Positions 24,605 through 33,779 of a DNA stretch of 64,000 nucleotides are shown here, one piece after another. The notes below the pieces were generated by a model, which was given only the letters and a program-made list of their open reading frames with translations, made no database searches and was not told the origin of the DNA. The position numbers were made by a program, and so were the translations under genes. This DNA comes from Streptomyces sp. CCM_MD2014 (lineage in GTDB: Bacteria; Actinomycetota; Actinomycetes; Streptomycetales; Streptomycetaceae), in NCBI RefSeq assembly GCF_000772045.1, contig NZ_CP009754.1, positions 3,596,001 to 3,660,000 on the forward strand. The letters are read 5' to 3'. The stretch's first letter is position 1. Every line of letters begins with the position of its first letter.

Positions 24605-24633
24605 CCGACTCCTGACACCACGATGGGTTTCCC

Positions 24634-25833
24634 ATGACACTGGTTAATTCACTCAAACGCGGGTCGAGCGCACTCCAGAGTCTTCACCGCGCGTCCGACA
24701 CCGCAGCCCGCTCGGCCTCCGGGCTGGGCCGGCAAGTGGCGACCGCCGACAAGGGCGTCGCGAAACTCAAGACCTCCGCCCAGGGTTCCGCCCGCGAGTT
24801 CCAGAACATCCAGCGCGCCGCCGACAAGGCCGAGCGGTCGATGGCGAAGGCCGGAAAGACCGGGCAGAAGAGCGGTGGCCAGGTCGGGAAGTTCAAGTCC
24901 GGGGCCGACAAGGCGTCCAAGGGCATGAAAGGGCTCAACAAGTCGATGAAGGGCAACCTCGTCGGCCAGTTGCTGTCGCTGCTCGCGCCGCTCGTCCAGA
25001 AGGTGGTCGAGATGGCCGCCCGCTCGAAGACCATGCAGAAGGTCCTCAAGGTCGCCTTCGCCGCGATCAAGAAGGTCATCAGCGCGGCCATGAAGGTCAT
25101 CGGCCCGATCATGAAAAAGGGCGCCGCGCTGATCAAGAAGGTCTGGGACGGCATCAAGAAGGCGATCACCGTCGTCGTCAAGGCCGTCGCCAAGGTCATC
25201 AAGACCTACTTCAACGCCTGGAAGAAGATCATCACGACGGTGATGAACGCCGTCAAGAAGGTCGTCTCCAGCGTCTGGAACGGCATCAAGAAGATCATCA
25301 CACCCGTCGTCAACTGGATCCGCACCGTCATCCCGAAGGCCTTCAGCCGGGTCAAGGAGAAGCTGTCCAGCATCTGGGGCGGTCTCAAGGGCATCGCGAG
25401 CCGCGCCTTCGGCAAGATCAAGGACGCGGTGAAGGGCCCGGTCAACTCCGTGATCGGCATCATCAACTCCGCCATCGGCAGGCTCAACCGCATCAAGGTC
25501 AAGATCCCCGGCTGGGTCCCGGGCGTCGGCGGCAAGTCCTTCGGCATCAGCCTGCCGCAGATCCCGCGGCTCGCCGCGGGCGGCATCGTCCAGCCCCGCA
25601 GCGGCGGCGTGCACACCATCGTCGCCGAGGCCGGGGAGGCAGAGGCCGTACTGCCGCTGTCCAAGCTGGACCGGCTGCTGCGGCACACCGCCCGCCGCAG
25701 CCGCGCCGACACCGTCAACGCGACGGCCGGCGCCGTCTCCGGCTTCCAGATCGAGAACTACTACGAGGCGTCCTCGGCCGACCTCCAGGAGACCGCCGCC
25801 GCCCTGCTGTTCCTGTCCAAGGCCCGCGGATGA
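24634..25833 (+). CDS. Tape-measure-like tail protein 1
   Basis: 399 residues. The first 110 residues are helical and basic (repeated KSGADKASKGMKGL-type text). The middle (about 110-270) is a long run of amphipathic and hydrophobic helices such as AAIKKVISAAMKVIGPIMKK. The C-terminal part has the sequence typical of tape measure proteins (PQIPRLAAGGIVQP, then IVAEAGEAEAVLPLSKLDRL). Tape measures fix tail length and are ejected with the tip; a common rule of about 0.15 nm per residue gives roughly 60 nm. The protein is far shorter than most phage tape measures. Its stop codon overlaps the start of a second, related protein. Confidence 0.82.
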   Translation: MTLVNSLKRGSSALQSLHRASDTAARSASGLGRQVATADKGVAKLKTSAQGSAREFQNIQRAADKAERSMAKAGKTGQKSGGQVGKFKSGADKASKGMKGLNKSMKGNLVGQLLSLLAPLVQKVVEMAARSKTMQKVLKVAFAAIKKVISAAMKVIGPIMKKGAALIKKVWDGIKKAITVVVKAVAKVIKTYFNAWKKIITTVMNAVKKVVSSVWNGIKKIITPVVNWIRTVIPKAFSRVKEKLSSIWGGLKGIASRAFGKIKDAVKGPVNSVIGIINSAIGRLNRIKVKIPGWVPGVGGKSFGISLPQIPRLAAGGIVQPRSGGVHTIVAEAGEAEAVLPLSKLDRLLRHTARRSRADTVNATAGAVSGFQIENYYEASSADLQETAAALLFLSKARG

Positions 25834-27113
25834 GCGCCGCCGCGATCGGTGCCGGTGCGAATCCGCTCGCGGGAGCCGCCGGGGCGCTGAACTCCTTCCG
25901 CGGTCGCGTCACCGGCGCCGCCCGCTCCGTGCGGTCCGTCGCGCAGGGCGTCGGCCGGGCCGGGGCCGCCGCCGACCGGATCAGGGGTTCCGCCGCCTCG
26001 GCCGGCACCGCGGTCAAGCGGGTCAAGACCCGCGCGGACGCCGCCGGCCGGTCCCTCACCAAGACGGGCCGCACATCCGGCCGTACGGCGACCCAGCTCC
26101 GTACCGGCCGGGGCAAGGCCCGCGCCACCCTCGCGCCGCTGAACTCCATCGCCTCCGAGGGCGCCGCCTTCAGCAGGCTCGTCGGCGCACTCGGCAAGGG
26201 CTCGGGCACCGTCTCCCAGCTCATGGGGCTCTTCGGCGGTGCGCTCACCGTCGCCTCCGGCGCGATGACCGCCGTCAACGTCGCCATGCGCGCCAACCCG
26301 CTCGGGTTCCTGCTCGGCCTGGTCGCCCCGCTGGTCGGCTACCTGATCGACTACGCGGTCAACTCCGAGACCGGGCAACGGATCATCAAGAAGGTCTTCG
26401 ACCAGGTCCTGAAGGTGTTCCGGGACATCGTGAAGTTCCTCGGTCCCGTCCTCAAGGCGTACGCCACCGTGATCTCGGCCGGCTTCAAGGCCTACGTCAA
26501 GATCGTCACGACGGTCCTGAAGGTCGTGGGCGCCGCCCTGTCCAAGGGCTTCAACGGCACCCGCAACGCCGCCACCTCGGCCACCCGTGCCCTGTCCGGC
26601 CTGGTCCGCCGCGCCTTCGGCGGCTTCCGCACGGCCGTCCAGCCCGTCCTGGACTGGATCACGAGGAAGATCCCCGACAAGTTCAAGCGGGTCAAGGACG
26701 CCGTGTCCAGGACCCTCGGCGGCATGGGCCGGTTCCTCAGCACCGGCATGCAGGGCGTCATGGCCGCCGTCACCGGGCCGGTCAAGGCCCTGATCTCGTT
26801 CGCCAACTGGGTGATCGACGGCCTGAACAAGCTCAGCTTCAGCTTCTTCGGCAAGAAGTTCGGCGTCGACCTGCCCAAGATCCCCCAGCTCGCCGAGGGC
26901 GGCGTCGTCCAGCCCGCGGGCACCGGCGGCGCCCCCTCCGTGCTGCCGCTCTCCGCGCTCAGCCGGCTGCGCCCCGCCGAGGCCGCCGCACCGAGGACCC
27001 GGGGCACCGTCGCCGCACCGGACCGTGCCCGGCTGCGCAGTTACCGGGCGGCCGAGGGCAACGGTCCGCTCGCCGTCGCCGCCGACCTGCTGTTCCTGCA
27101 CGCGGCGGCATGA
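25830..27113 (+). CDS. Tape-measure-like tail protein 2
   Basis: 427 residues, starting at an ATGA overlap with tape measure 1, so the two are translationally coupled. The layout is the same: a basic helical start with many Arg/Ala/Gly, a hydrophobic stretch (about 120-175, including GFLLGLVAPLVGYLIDY), further amphipathic helices, and the C-terminal signature PKIPQLAEGGVVQP followed by SVLPLSALSRL. Both proteins also end alike (ALLFLSK and DLLFLHA). It is clearly a paralogue or a split partner of the previous gene. Two such proteins in tandem are unusual, since a tail normally has one tape measure. Confidence 0.82.
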   Translation: MSAAAIGAGANPLAGAAGALNSFRGRVTGAARSVRSVAQGVGRAGAAADRIRGSAASAGTAVKRVKTRADAAGRSLTKTGRTSGRTATQLRTGRGKARATLAPLNSIASEGAAFSRLVGALGKGSGTVSQLMGLFGGALTVASGAMTAVNVAMRANPLGFLLGLVAPLVGYLIDYAVNSETGQRIIKKVFDQVLKVFRDIVKFLGPVLKAYATVISAGFKAYVKIVTTVLKVVGAALSKGFNGTRNAATSATRALSGLVRRAFGGFRTAVQPVLDWITRKIPDKFKRVKDAVSRTLGGMGRFLSTGMQGVMAAVTGPVKALISFANWVIDGLNKLSFSFFGKKFGVDLPKIPQLAEGGVVQPAGTGGAPSVLPLSALSRLRPAEAAAPRTRGTVAAPDRARLRSYRAAEGNGPLAVAADLLFLHAAA

Positions 27114-27155
27114 GCCCGTGCCCGCCCCACCGATGAAGCGAGGTGACGGCCCTCC

Positions 27156-28100
27156 ATGGCCGAGACGACAAACCCATACCCGCAGGAGACCCAACCCGGC
27201 TCACTGATCACCCGCGACGGGCAGATCCAGTGGGCCGGACTGCTGATGGGCCCCGGCACGCCCTACGAGATCGACCGCACCGGCATCACCGGCTGGGACG
27301 ACCTGCCGGTGCTCGACACCGGCGACATCGTCCGCCCCGACCAGCACGGCGCCTGGCCCGGTGCCCGCTGGGCACAGCCCCGGCTGGTCGGTGCCTCCGT
27401 CTGGCTGCTGCCCCCGGCCGCCGCGCGGGCCCGCGACGTCGTCGGCGCCTTCCGGGCCGCCACCGGCGTCGGCGGCGGCGAACAGTGGCTCGCCGTGCGG
27501 CTGCACGGCGAGACCCTCGCCGTACGGGCCCGGGTGAGCCGCCGGGTCGTACCGCAGGACCGTTCCTTCGTGGTGCACGGCGCGTCCCGGACCAGTCTCC
27601 AGTGGACCGCCACCGACCCGCGCCGCTTCGGTACCGTCCTGCGGGAGGCCCGGACCACCCTGCCCCGCGCGGAACCGGGCCTGGACTGGCCCGCAGAGCC
27701 CGGCGCCACCCCGGCGGGGCTCGCCTGGCCGCTGGAATGGGGCGTCACCGGCGCCGCCGGCACCTGCACCGCCGTCAACGGCGGCGAGGCGGCGGCCCAC
27801 CCGGTGATCGAGTTCCGCGGCCCGGTGCTGCGGCCCACCCTGTCCCGGCTCGACGACGGGCGACGGCTGCGGTACGACATCGTGCTCGGCCCGCAGGACG
27901 TGCTGACCGTCGACACCGAGTCCGGCACCGTCCTGCTCAACGGGACCGCGTCCCGGCTCTACACCGCGAGCCCCGACTCCGCGCCCGAGCAGCTGTTCCA
28001 GCTGCCGCCCGGCACCACGGAACTGGCCTTCCGCTCCAGCGACACCACCCCGGACCCGAGGGCCTCCGCCACCCTGCGCTGGCGCGACGCCCACTGGTGA
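27156..28100 (+). CDS. Distal tail-like protein
   Basis: 314 residues. The position directly after the tape measures and the strand-rich sequence match the Dit family of siphophage tail-tip hubs. Recognisable parts are ITRDGQIQWAGLLMGPGTPY near residue 19, FRAATGVGGGEQWLAVRLHG near 105, and a C-terminal domain with a carbohydrate-binding-like beta pattern. Dit forms a hexameric ring at the end of the tube and carries the hub and adsorption proteins. Several segments (ATDPRRFG, LEWGVTGAAGTCTAVNGGEA, HPVIEFRGPV) are familiar from streptomycete phage minor tail proteins. Confidence 0.72.
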   Translation: MAETTNPYPQETQPGSLITRDGQIQWAGLLMGPGTPYEIDRTGITGWDDLPVLDTGDIVRPDQHGAWPGARWAQPRLVGASVWLLPPAAARARDVVGAFRAATGVGGGEQWLAVRLHGETLAVRARVSRRVVPQDRSFVVHGASRTSLQWTATDPRRFGTVLREARTTLPRAEPGLDWPAEPGATPAGLAWPLEWGVTGAAGTCTAVNGGEAAAHPVIEFRGPVLRPTLSRLDDGRRLRYDIVLGPQDVLTVDTESGTVLLNGTASRLYTASPDSAPEQLFQLPPGTTELAFRSSDTTPDPRASATLRWRDAHW

Positions 28101-28149
28101 ACCGGGCTCCGGTCCGGCTTCCCGTTCCCACACCACTCAGGAGGACACC

Positions 28150-29349
28150 ATGCCCGTACGCAGCGCCTGGCTGATCAACCGCACCGAGACCGATTCCGGC
28201 CAGTCCCGGGCCGACACCCGCCTCGCCCCCGTCGGCACCATGAGCCCGAACGGCGCCCTGACCAGCCTCGGCGGCGTACTTCCCGGGTCCCAGACCGGCC
28301 AGCACCTGATGTCGGGGCTGTACGTGTTCGGCGAGAGCGCCGGCATGCGGGCCACCGTCGCGCCGGGCCGTGCGGTGATCCAGGGCCAGGGGCCGGCCGG
28401 GGCCTACCCGGTCGTCCTCACCGACTACACCAGCCTGCTCCTGGAGGACGGCGACGCCTCCAACCCGCGCATCGACCTCGTCGTACTGCGCGTCCACGAC
28501 GCCCAGTTCGACGGCGGCGACCGCACCGAGGCCGCCCTGGAGGTCGTCAAGGGCAAGGCCTCCGCCACCCCCGAGCCGCCGCAGACGCCGCCGGCCTCGC
28601 TGCCGCTGGCCCGGATCACCGTGCCCGCCGGCGCCTCGGCCGGCACCGACGGCATCGACTGGGACACGGACGTCTACGACCTGCGCACCCCGACCGTGGC
28701 CGCCGGCGGCATCCAGCCGGAGTCCTGGAACCGCGAGGTGCCGGGCGGTTACCCGGGCCAGTACCGCGACACCGTCGCCACCCTGCAGCGCTGGGACGGC
28801 ACCCGCTGGGCCGACTACCCCCGCCAGGTGGGCGGCATCGCCCCGCAGGGCGCGCTCGCCGCCGGCGAGTACACCGGCCAGTACCGCGACGAGGCCGGCG
28901 CACTGCAGCGCTGGGACGGCACCGTGTGGCGGCCCGCCGTCCCGTCCACCGCCTGGGCCTACAACAACGACGGCGGCTACTGCACCTCCACCGCCTGGGT
29001 GGAGGCGGTCCAGGACACCAAGGGCCCCACGGTCACCGCCACGTTCACCGTCCCGGTCACCGGCGCGGTCCTGGTGACGGTGGGCTTCATGGGCAACAAC
29101 GGCGTCGAGGGCCAGTGGTGCCGGATGAGCGTCAACATCCGCAAGGACGGCGTCCTGGTGCTCGGCGCGGACGAGGTCCGGTCGGCGTCGGCCGGCTCCA
29201 AGACCCTGACGTCCGTGTCCGACACCTTCCGCGTCACCGGCCTCAAGGCGGGCGAGGTCTACACCGCCGTCTCCGCCTACTGCTCCTCCGCGACCAGCAA
29301 CCGGGGCTGGTTCGACAACCGCTACATCCGCGTCGACCCGCTCGTGTGA
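28150..29349 (+). CDS. Minor tail/adsorption protein with a duplicated beta motif
   Basis: 399 residues, ATG with AGGAGG upstream. Residues 1-175 form a head-type domain (MPVRSAWLINRTETDSGQSR, GDASNPRIDLVVLRVHD, LPLARITVPAGAS) seen in tail-tip proteins of actinophages. A short motif occurs twice: YPGQYRD...LQRWDGTRW from residue 201 and YTGQYRD...LQRWDGTVW from residue 241, 40 residues apart. The C-terminal 130 residues form a beta-rich domain (VTATFTVPVTGAVLVTVGFM, then IRKDGVLVLGADEVRSASA) resembling receptor-binding or carbohydrate-binding ends. It is likely exposed on the tip and involved in target recognition. Confidence 0.68.
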   Translation: MPVRSAWLINRTETDSGQSRADTRLAPVGTMSPNGALTSLGGVLPGSQTGQHLMSGLYVFGESAGMRATVAPGRAVIQGQGPAGAYPVVLTDYTSLLLEDGDASNPRIDLVVLRVHDAQFDGGDRTEAALEVVKGKASATPEPPQTPPASLPLARITVPAGASAGTDGIDWDTDVYDLRTPTVAAGGIQPESWNREVPGGYPGQYRDTVATLQRWDGTRWADYPRQVGGIAPQGALAAGEYTGQYRDEAGALQRWDGTVWRPAVPSTAWAYNNDGGYCTSTAWVEAVQDTKGPTVTATFTVPVTGAVLVTVGFMGNNGVEGQWCRMSVNIRKDGVLVLGADEVRSASAGSKTLTSVSDTFRVTGLKAGEVYTAVSAYCSSATSNRGWFDNRYIRVDPLV

Positions 29350-29366
29350 GGACGGTGAGGACACCC

Positions 29367-30473
29367 ATGACCGCATCCGTCACCACACCCGTCTACCGGG
29401 CGCTCTTCTGCGACCTGCGCACCGACCGGCTCCTGGACGTACTGCCGCTCACGGAGACCAAGTTCGACGACTACATAGGAAAGCCCGGCTCGCTCAGCGC
29501 CACCGTCCCCCTGCCCGAGGGCTCCCTGGCCGCCCGGGCGCGGGCCGCGCTCCAGCCGGGCCGTACCGCGGTCTGGCTGGAGCGCGACGGGGACATCTGG
29601 TGGGGCGGCGTCCTGTGGACCTGCACGCCGGTCTCCGACGAGCAGGGCAGGCTGAAGGTGGAGTTCCAGGCCGGCACCTTCGACTCCTACCTGGACCACC
29701 GCATCCTCGGCCAGGACCTGGCGGGCACCGGCCTGGACCAGTTCGACATCGCCCGGGCCCTGATCGCCCACGCCCAGGAGCAGGCCGGCGGCGACATCGG
29801 GATCAGCCTCGGCCACGAGCGTTCCGGGGTGGTGCGGGACTACGCGTACGCCTACTCCGCGCTGGCCCGGGTCCGGGAACTGCTCGACAAGCTCGGCCAG
29901 TTGAGCGACGGCTTCGAATGGCGCATCCGCTGCTACCGGGACGCGGAGGGCCGCCGGGTCAAACGGCTCCAGCTCGGCCACCCGCGGATCCGCACCGGGC
30001 ACACGGACATCGTCCTGGACCACCCCGGGCCCGTGCTCACCTACAGCCTGCCGACGGACTCCACCGTGCAGGCGAACGTGTGGGTGGCGCGCGGCGAGTC
30101 GGCCAACACCGACCAGTCCCAGGACTCCCAGCCGCTGACCGCGCGCGAGGAGTTCCCCGGCGACCTGGCGGGCGGCTGGCCGCGCCTGGAGGCCACCTCC
30201 GACCACGGCGGGGTCGCGGACGAGGCCACCCTGCGCTCGCTGGCCCGCGCCGAACTCGCCCGGCAGAACCGCCCGGAGGTCATCCCCGAGCTCACCGTGC
30301 TGCTGGACGGGCGGATCACGCCCGCGCTGCTGGGGGCCGGCATCCGGCTGCGCATCCACGACCTGTGGCACCACGAGGGGCTCGACACCACGTACCGGAT
30401 CGTCGGCATCGCGGTGACCCCGCCCCAGCGCACCAAGGCCGAGACCGCCGTCCTCTACCTGGAAGGAGTGTGA
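29367..30473 (+). CDS. Tail hub (Tal-like) minor tail protein
   Basis: 368 residues from the ATG at 29367; the frame is open upstream but overlaps the previous gene. The first part (FCDLRTDRLLDVLPLTETKF, then KPGSLSATVPLPEG and TAVWLERDGDIWWGGVLWT) is a known signature of the tail-tip hub protein in Streptomyces siphophages. A helical insert follows (about 115-185), and the C-terminal half contains TYRIVGIAVTPPQRTKAETA, again typical of that family. It would form the trimeric plug at the tip through which the tape measure leaves. No peptidase motif is seen. Confidence 0.72.
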   Translation: MTASVTTPVYRALFCDLRTDRLLDVLPLTETKFDDYIGKPGSLSATVPLPEGSLAARARAALQPGRTAVWLERDGDIWWGGVLWTCTPVSDEQGRLKVEFQAGTFDSYLDHRILGQDLAGTGLDQFDIARALIAHAQEQAGGDIGISLGHERSGVVRDYAYAYSALARVRELLDKLGQLSDGFEWRIRCYRDAEGRRVKRLQLGHPRIRTGHTDIVLDHPGPVLTYSLPTDSTVQANVWVARGESANTDQSQDSQPLTAREEFPGDLAGGWPRLEATSDHGGVADEATLRSLARAELARQNRPEVIPELTVLLDGRITPALLGAGIRLRIHDLWHHEGLDTTYRIVGIAVTPPQRTKAETAVLYLEGV

Positions 30474-30476
30474 CCC

Positions 30477-31193
30477 GTGGCGATCATCCCCACCGACCTG
30501 CTGGACCGTATCCGCGCGCTGGAGCGCCAGGTCAGGGAGTTGATGGGCAGCGCCAACACCACGCCGGCGCAGAACCGGATCATGGGCGGCGAGGTGGTCA
30601 TCGGCGAGCAGGGACGGCTGCGGGTGCGCACCTCCGGTGACCAGGACCTCCTCTATCTGGGGCGGGTCCAGCCGGACCGGGGCGAGGACGAGCCCCAGCA
30701 GGGGTTCGTCGTGCGCCGTGACGACGGGTCCCTTGCGCTGACCGTGTGGACGGCGGCGCCCGACACCCTGCCGGTGCAGCCGGTGCAGGTCATCGACCGC
30801 CGGGGCAACGTCGTCCTCGCCGACGACGCGGCGCTCGGCGGCCTGGCCCGCCCCTACGTCCCGTACCCGCTGCCCGGCCCCGCCGCCGCGGACCGGTGGG
30901 AGTCCACCGGCGCGACCGACTGGACGACGCTCCACCGCGGCCCCGGCATCGTCCAGCACCCCAGGCTGTACTGCGCGGTCGCCGCCGAGGGCGGTGCGGG
31001 CGCCGAGGTGCGCCTGCTCGTCGACGGCGTCCAGCTCGGCCCGGTGGGCGGCCCGGGCGACGGCCTGGTCCTCACCGAGCGGATGCGCGCCGCGTACGGC
31101 GCCACCGTCACCTTCGAGATCCAGGCCAGGGTCGCCACCGCGGGCGACACCGTCCGCTGCCGCCCCCTCGCCCTGTACGGCGTCCAGTCCTGA
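30477..31193 (+). CDS. Minor tail protein
   Basis: 238 residues from the GTG at 30477, with AAGGAG before the previous stop. A short N-terminal helix (LLDRIRALERQVRELMG) could form a trimeric coiled coil. A beta-strand region follows (GGEVVIGEQGRLRVRTSGD, then FVVRRDDGSLALTVW) that is common in tip-associated proteins of actinophages. The C-terminal 100 residues are a beta domain with LLVDGVQLGPVGGPG. It is probably attached to the hub and may carry or position the fibre encoded next. Exact role unknown. Confidence 0.66.
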   Translation: MAIIPTDLLDRIRALERQVRELMGSANTTPAQNRIMGGEVVIGEQGRLRVRTSGDQDLLYLGRVQPDRGEDEPQQGFVVRRDDGSLALTVWTAAPDTLPVQPVQVIDRRGNVVLADDAALGGLARPYVPYPLPGPAAADRWESTGATDWTTLHRGPGIVQHPRLYCAVAAEGGAGAEVRLLVDGVQLGPVGGPGDGLVLTERMRAAYGATVTFEIQARVATAGDTVRCRPLALYGVQS

Positions 31194-31301
31194 CCCGGCC
31201 ACCCGCCCGCCCCCGCGGACGGTGCCGTGCCCCACACCACGTCCGGCGCCCCGTCCCGCCCCGCGGACGGCACCCCATCCACCACCGAGGAGGGCACCCG
31301 C

Positions 31302-32762
31302 GTGCTGCCTGAGAACATCCCCACCGTCACCCTCACCGCCCGCTACCTGACCCCCGACGGCCGCCCGATGAGCGGCACCGTCGAGTTCCGGCCCCCGGCG
31401 CTGCTCACCCACGCCGAGGCGGACCTCTTCCTGGGCGGCCCGACCCGCGCCACCCTCGACGCCGACGGCAGGATCAGCGTCGTCCTGCCGGCCACCGACG
31501 CGCCCGGCTGGAACCCCGTGGCCTGGACGTACACCGTCACCGAGAAGCTCGCCGGGCTCGCCCGCGGCGGACGCACGTACCAGATCGCGCTGGCGGCGTC
31601 GGTCCCCGCGGTCGACCTCGCCGACATCGCGCCGGCCGATCCGAGCACCCCGCAGTACGTGGCCGTGCCGGGGCCGCCGGGACCCGCCGGGGAGCTCGGC
31701 CCGCAGGGTCCGGCGGGCCCGGCCGGCGCGGTGCACTCGGTCAACGGTCACACCGAGGCCGACATCGTGCTCGGCGCCGCCGACGTGTCCGCCCTCGCCG
31801 CCGCGTCGGCCGGCGCGCCCGGCGGTGTGGCCACCCTCGGCGCGGACGGGCTGGTGCCGGCCGCGCAGCTCCCGGCCGGCGGCGGCGCCGTCGCCTCCGT
31901 CAACGGCATGACCGGGGACGTCCGGCTGACGGCGGACGGCCTGGGCGCGCTGACCCCGGCGGCGGGCGACGCCCGCTACGTGGCGCTGGGCGCCGCCCCG
32001 GTACGGTCCGTGAACGGCCTCACCGGCGAGGTCGTCCTCACCGCGGCCGACGTCACGGCGGTGCCCGCGGGCGAGGCGGTCCTGCTGGCCGGCGACCAGA
32101 CCGTCGAGGGCACCAAGACCTTCGCCGTCCCACCGGCCACCGCGGCCGCCCCCGCCACGGACGACGCGCTGACCCGGCGCGGCTACGTGGACGCGGTGTC
32201 CGCCGCCGGCACCTGGTCCCCGTCGGCGATGGGCTTCCACGGCTGGTCCTTCGACCCGGCGGCGAGTTCCGCCAACTCGGTGCAGTACTGCATCAACGGC
32301 TGGGTGTACCTCATCGGCATCCCGCTGCACGCCCCCGCCCTGGTGAAGAACGTGGTGTTCTACGTCCCGGGCTACGCGGGCAACAACGCCCTCAGCTCCT
32401 CCTCGTACGCGGGCCTGTACACCGCGGCGGGCAAGCGGGTCGGCCTCACCGCGTCGCTGACCACGCTGATCCCGGCCACCGAGGGCCGGACCGTGATCTG
32501 CCCGCTGTCCGCCCAGTACGACGCGCAGCCCGGCCTGTACTGGGTCGCCCTCGTCGTCAACGGGCCCAGCCCGAACACCAACGGCCCGGCCTTCATGCGG
32601 GGCGCCAGCATGGGCGAGGCCCCGGGCGGCAGCGCCCGGATGCCGGGGAAGTTCATCCGCCACGGCCGGCTGGGCGTCACCGGCCAGACGTCGCTGCCCA
32701 CCGCCTTCGACCCGGGGACCGTGGTGGCCGACTCCAACGCCATCTGGGCCGCCCTGTCCTGA
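31302..32762 (+). CDS. Tail fibre / receptor-binding protein with collagen-like segment and SVNG repeats
   Basis: 486 residues from the GTG at 31302 (GAGGAGGG upstream); GTG 31227 would add 25 disordered residues and is less likely. Domains: an N-terminal beta sandwich (1-110) for attachment, a short collagen-like repeat (123-143, GPPGPAGELGPQGPAG), three copies of an SVNG-x-T-G-type beta unit (146-165, 199-217, 236-253), a trimerisation-like stretch (YVDAVSAAGTW) and a C-terminal globular domain (about 340-486). The collagen-like shaft and beta repeats are typical of homotrimeric phage fibres. The C-terminal domain is the best candidate for choosing the target cell. Confidence 0.8.
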   Translation: MLPENIPTVTLTARYLTPDGRPMSGTVEFRPPALLTHAEADLFLGGPTRATLDADGRISVVLPATDAPGWNPVAWTYTVTEKLAGLARGGRTYQIALAASVPAVDLADIAPADPSTPQYVAVPGPPGPAGELGPQGPAGPAGAVHSVNGHTEADIVLGAADVSALAAASAGAPGGVATLGADGLVPAAQLPAGGGAVASVNGMTGDVRLTADGLGALTPAAGDARYVALGAAPVRSVNGLTGEVVLTAADVTAVPAGEAVLLAGDQTVEGTKTFAVPPATAAAPATDDALTRRGYVDAVSAAGTWSPSAMGFHGWSFDPAASSANSVQYCINGWVYLIGIPLHAPALVKNVVFYVPGYAGNNALSSSSYAGLYTAAGKRVGLTASLTTLIPATEGRTVICPLSAQYDAQPGLYWVALVVNGPSPNTNGPAFMRGASMGEAPGGSARMPGKFIRHGRLGVTGQTSLPTAFDPGTVVADSNAIWAALS

Positions 32763-32779
32763 CCCGCCGCCCGTGCCCG

Positions 32780-32806
32780 GGCCCCGTACCCGAGCGGTGC
32801 GGGGCC
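32780..32806 (+). terminator. Weak hairpin between fibre and amidase genes
   Basis: The arms GGCCCCG and CGGGGCC (7 bp) enclose a 13-base loop, 17 bases after the fibre stop codon. It may reduce but not end transcription into the lysis genes. Confidence 0.35.
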
Positions 32807-32836
32807 TTCGCGCATCCGAAACGAGAGGAATCCCTC

Positions 32837-33769
32837 GTGGCCACTCCCCTGAGCGCCGACCGGCTGCTCGCCGCACTGCGCGCCGAAGGCCTCGACGTCG
32901 TCGAACACGGCTCCTGGCGCACCCACAACCGCAACCACAAGGGCGCCTGGGGCCCCGTGCACGGCGTGATGATCCACCACACCGTCAGCAGCGGCACCGA
33001 GTCCTCCGTCGCCCTGTGCTACAACGGCCACTCCGCCCTCCCCGGCCCGCTCTGCCACGGCGTCGTCGACAAGGCCGGCACCGTCCACCTGGTCGGCAAC
33101 GGCCGCGCCAACCACGCCGGCGGCGGCGACCCCGACGTGCTCGACCGGGTGATCGCCGAGGACTACGGCGACCGGCCGCCCGCCCCGCGCGAACACGAGG
33201 GCAGCGCGGGTTCCGTCGACGGCAACGCCCGCTTCTACGGCTTCGAGTGCGTCAACCTCGGCGACGGCGAGGACCCGTGGCCGGCCGCCCAGCTGGACGC
33301 GATCGAGCGGGTCTCGGCGGCGATCTGCCGGGCCCACGGCTGGAGCGCCCGCAGCGTCGTCGGACACCTGGAGTGGTCCGACTGGAAGGTCGATCCGCGC
33401 GGCTTCACCATGCCGTCCCTGCGGGACCGGGTCGCCGCCCGGCTCGGCTCCCCGGCGAGCGGGGCGGGCAAGGGCGGCACATCCCAGACCCGCCCGTCCG
33501 GCGGGCCGGCCGCACCGCGCCACCAGCCCTTCCCCGGCGCCGGCTTCTTCACCGGCCGGACCAGTTCCCCCGTCATCACCGCCATGGGCCGCCGGCTCGT
33601 CGCCGAGGGCTGCTCCGAGTACGCCGTCGGACCCGGCCCCCGCTGGACCGACGCCGACCGCCGCTCCTACGCCGCCTGGCAGCGCAAGCTCGGCTTCCGG
33701 GGCGCCGACGCCGACGGCATTCCGGGCCGTACCTCCTGGAACGCCCTCAAGGTCCCGTACACGAAGTGA
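32837..33769 (+). CDS. N-acetylmuramoyl-L-alanine amidase (endolysin) with C-terminal wall-binding domain
   Basis: 310 residues, GTG start with AGAGGAA upstream. The amidase_2/PGRP-type domain spans about 20-205: zinc ligand His in VMIHHTVS (47 or 48), His177 in VGHLEWSDW, and Asp186 in KVDPRG. It cuts the amide bond between muramic acid and the stem peptide. After a Gly/Pro/Ser linker (about 208-232), a peptidoglycan-binding-type domain (about 236-310: RRSYAAWQRKLGFRGADADG, then PGRTSWNALK) anchors it to the wall. No signal peptide is visible, so a holin must let it out; a holin-like gene follows ten bases later. Its likely role is lysis of the producer to free the particles. Confidence 0.88.
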   Translation: MATPLSADRLLAALRAEGLDVVEHGSWRTHNRNHKGAWGPVHGVMIHHTVSSGTESSVALCYNGHSALPGPLCHGVVDKAGTVHLVGNGRANHAGGGDPDVLDRVIAEDYGDRPPAPREHEGSAGSVDGNARFYGFECVNLGDGEDPWPAAQLDAIERVSAAICRAHGWSARSVVGHLEWSDWKVDPRGFTMPSLRDRVAARLGSPASGAGKGGTSQTRPSGGPAAPRHQPFPGAGFFTGRTSSPVITAMGRRLVAEGCSEYAVGPGPRWTDADRRSYAAWQRKLGFRGADADGIPGRTSWNALKVPYTK

Positions 33770-33779
33770 GGAGCCTGCC

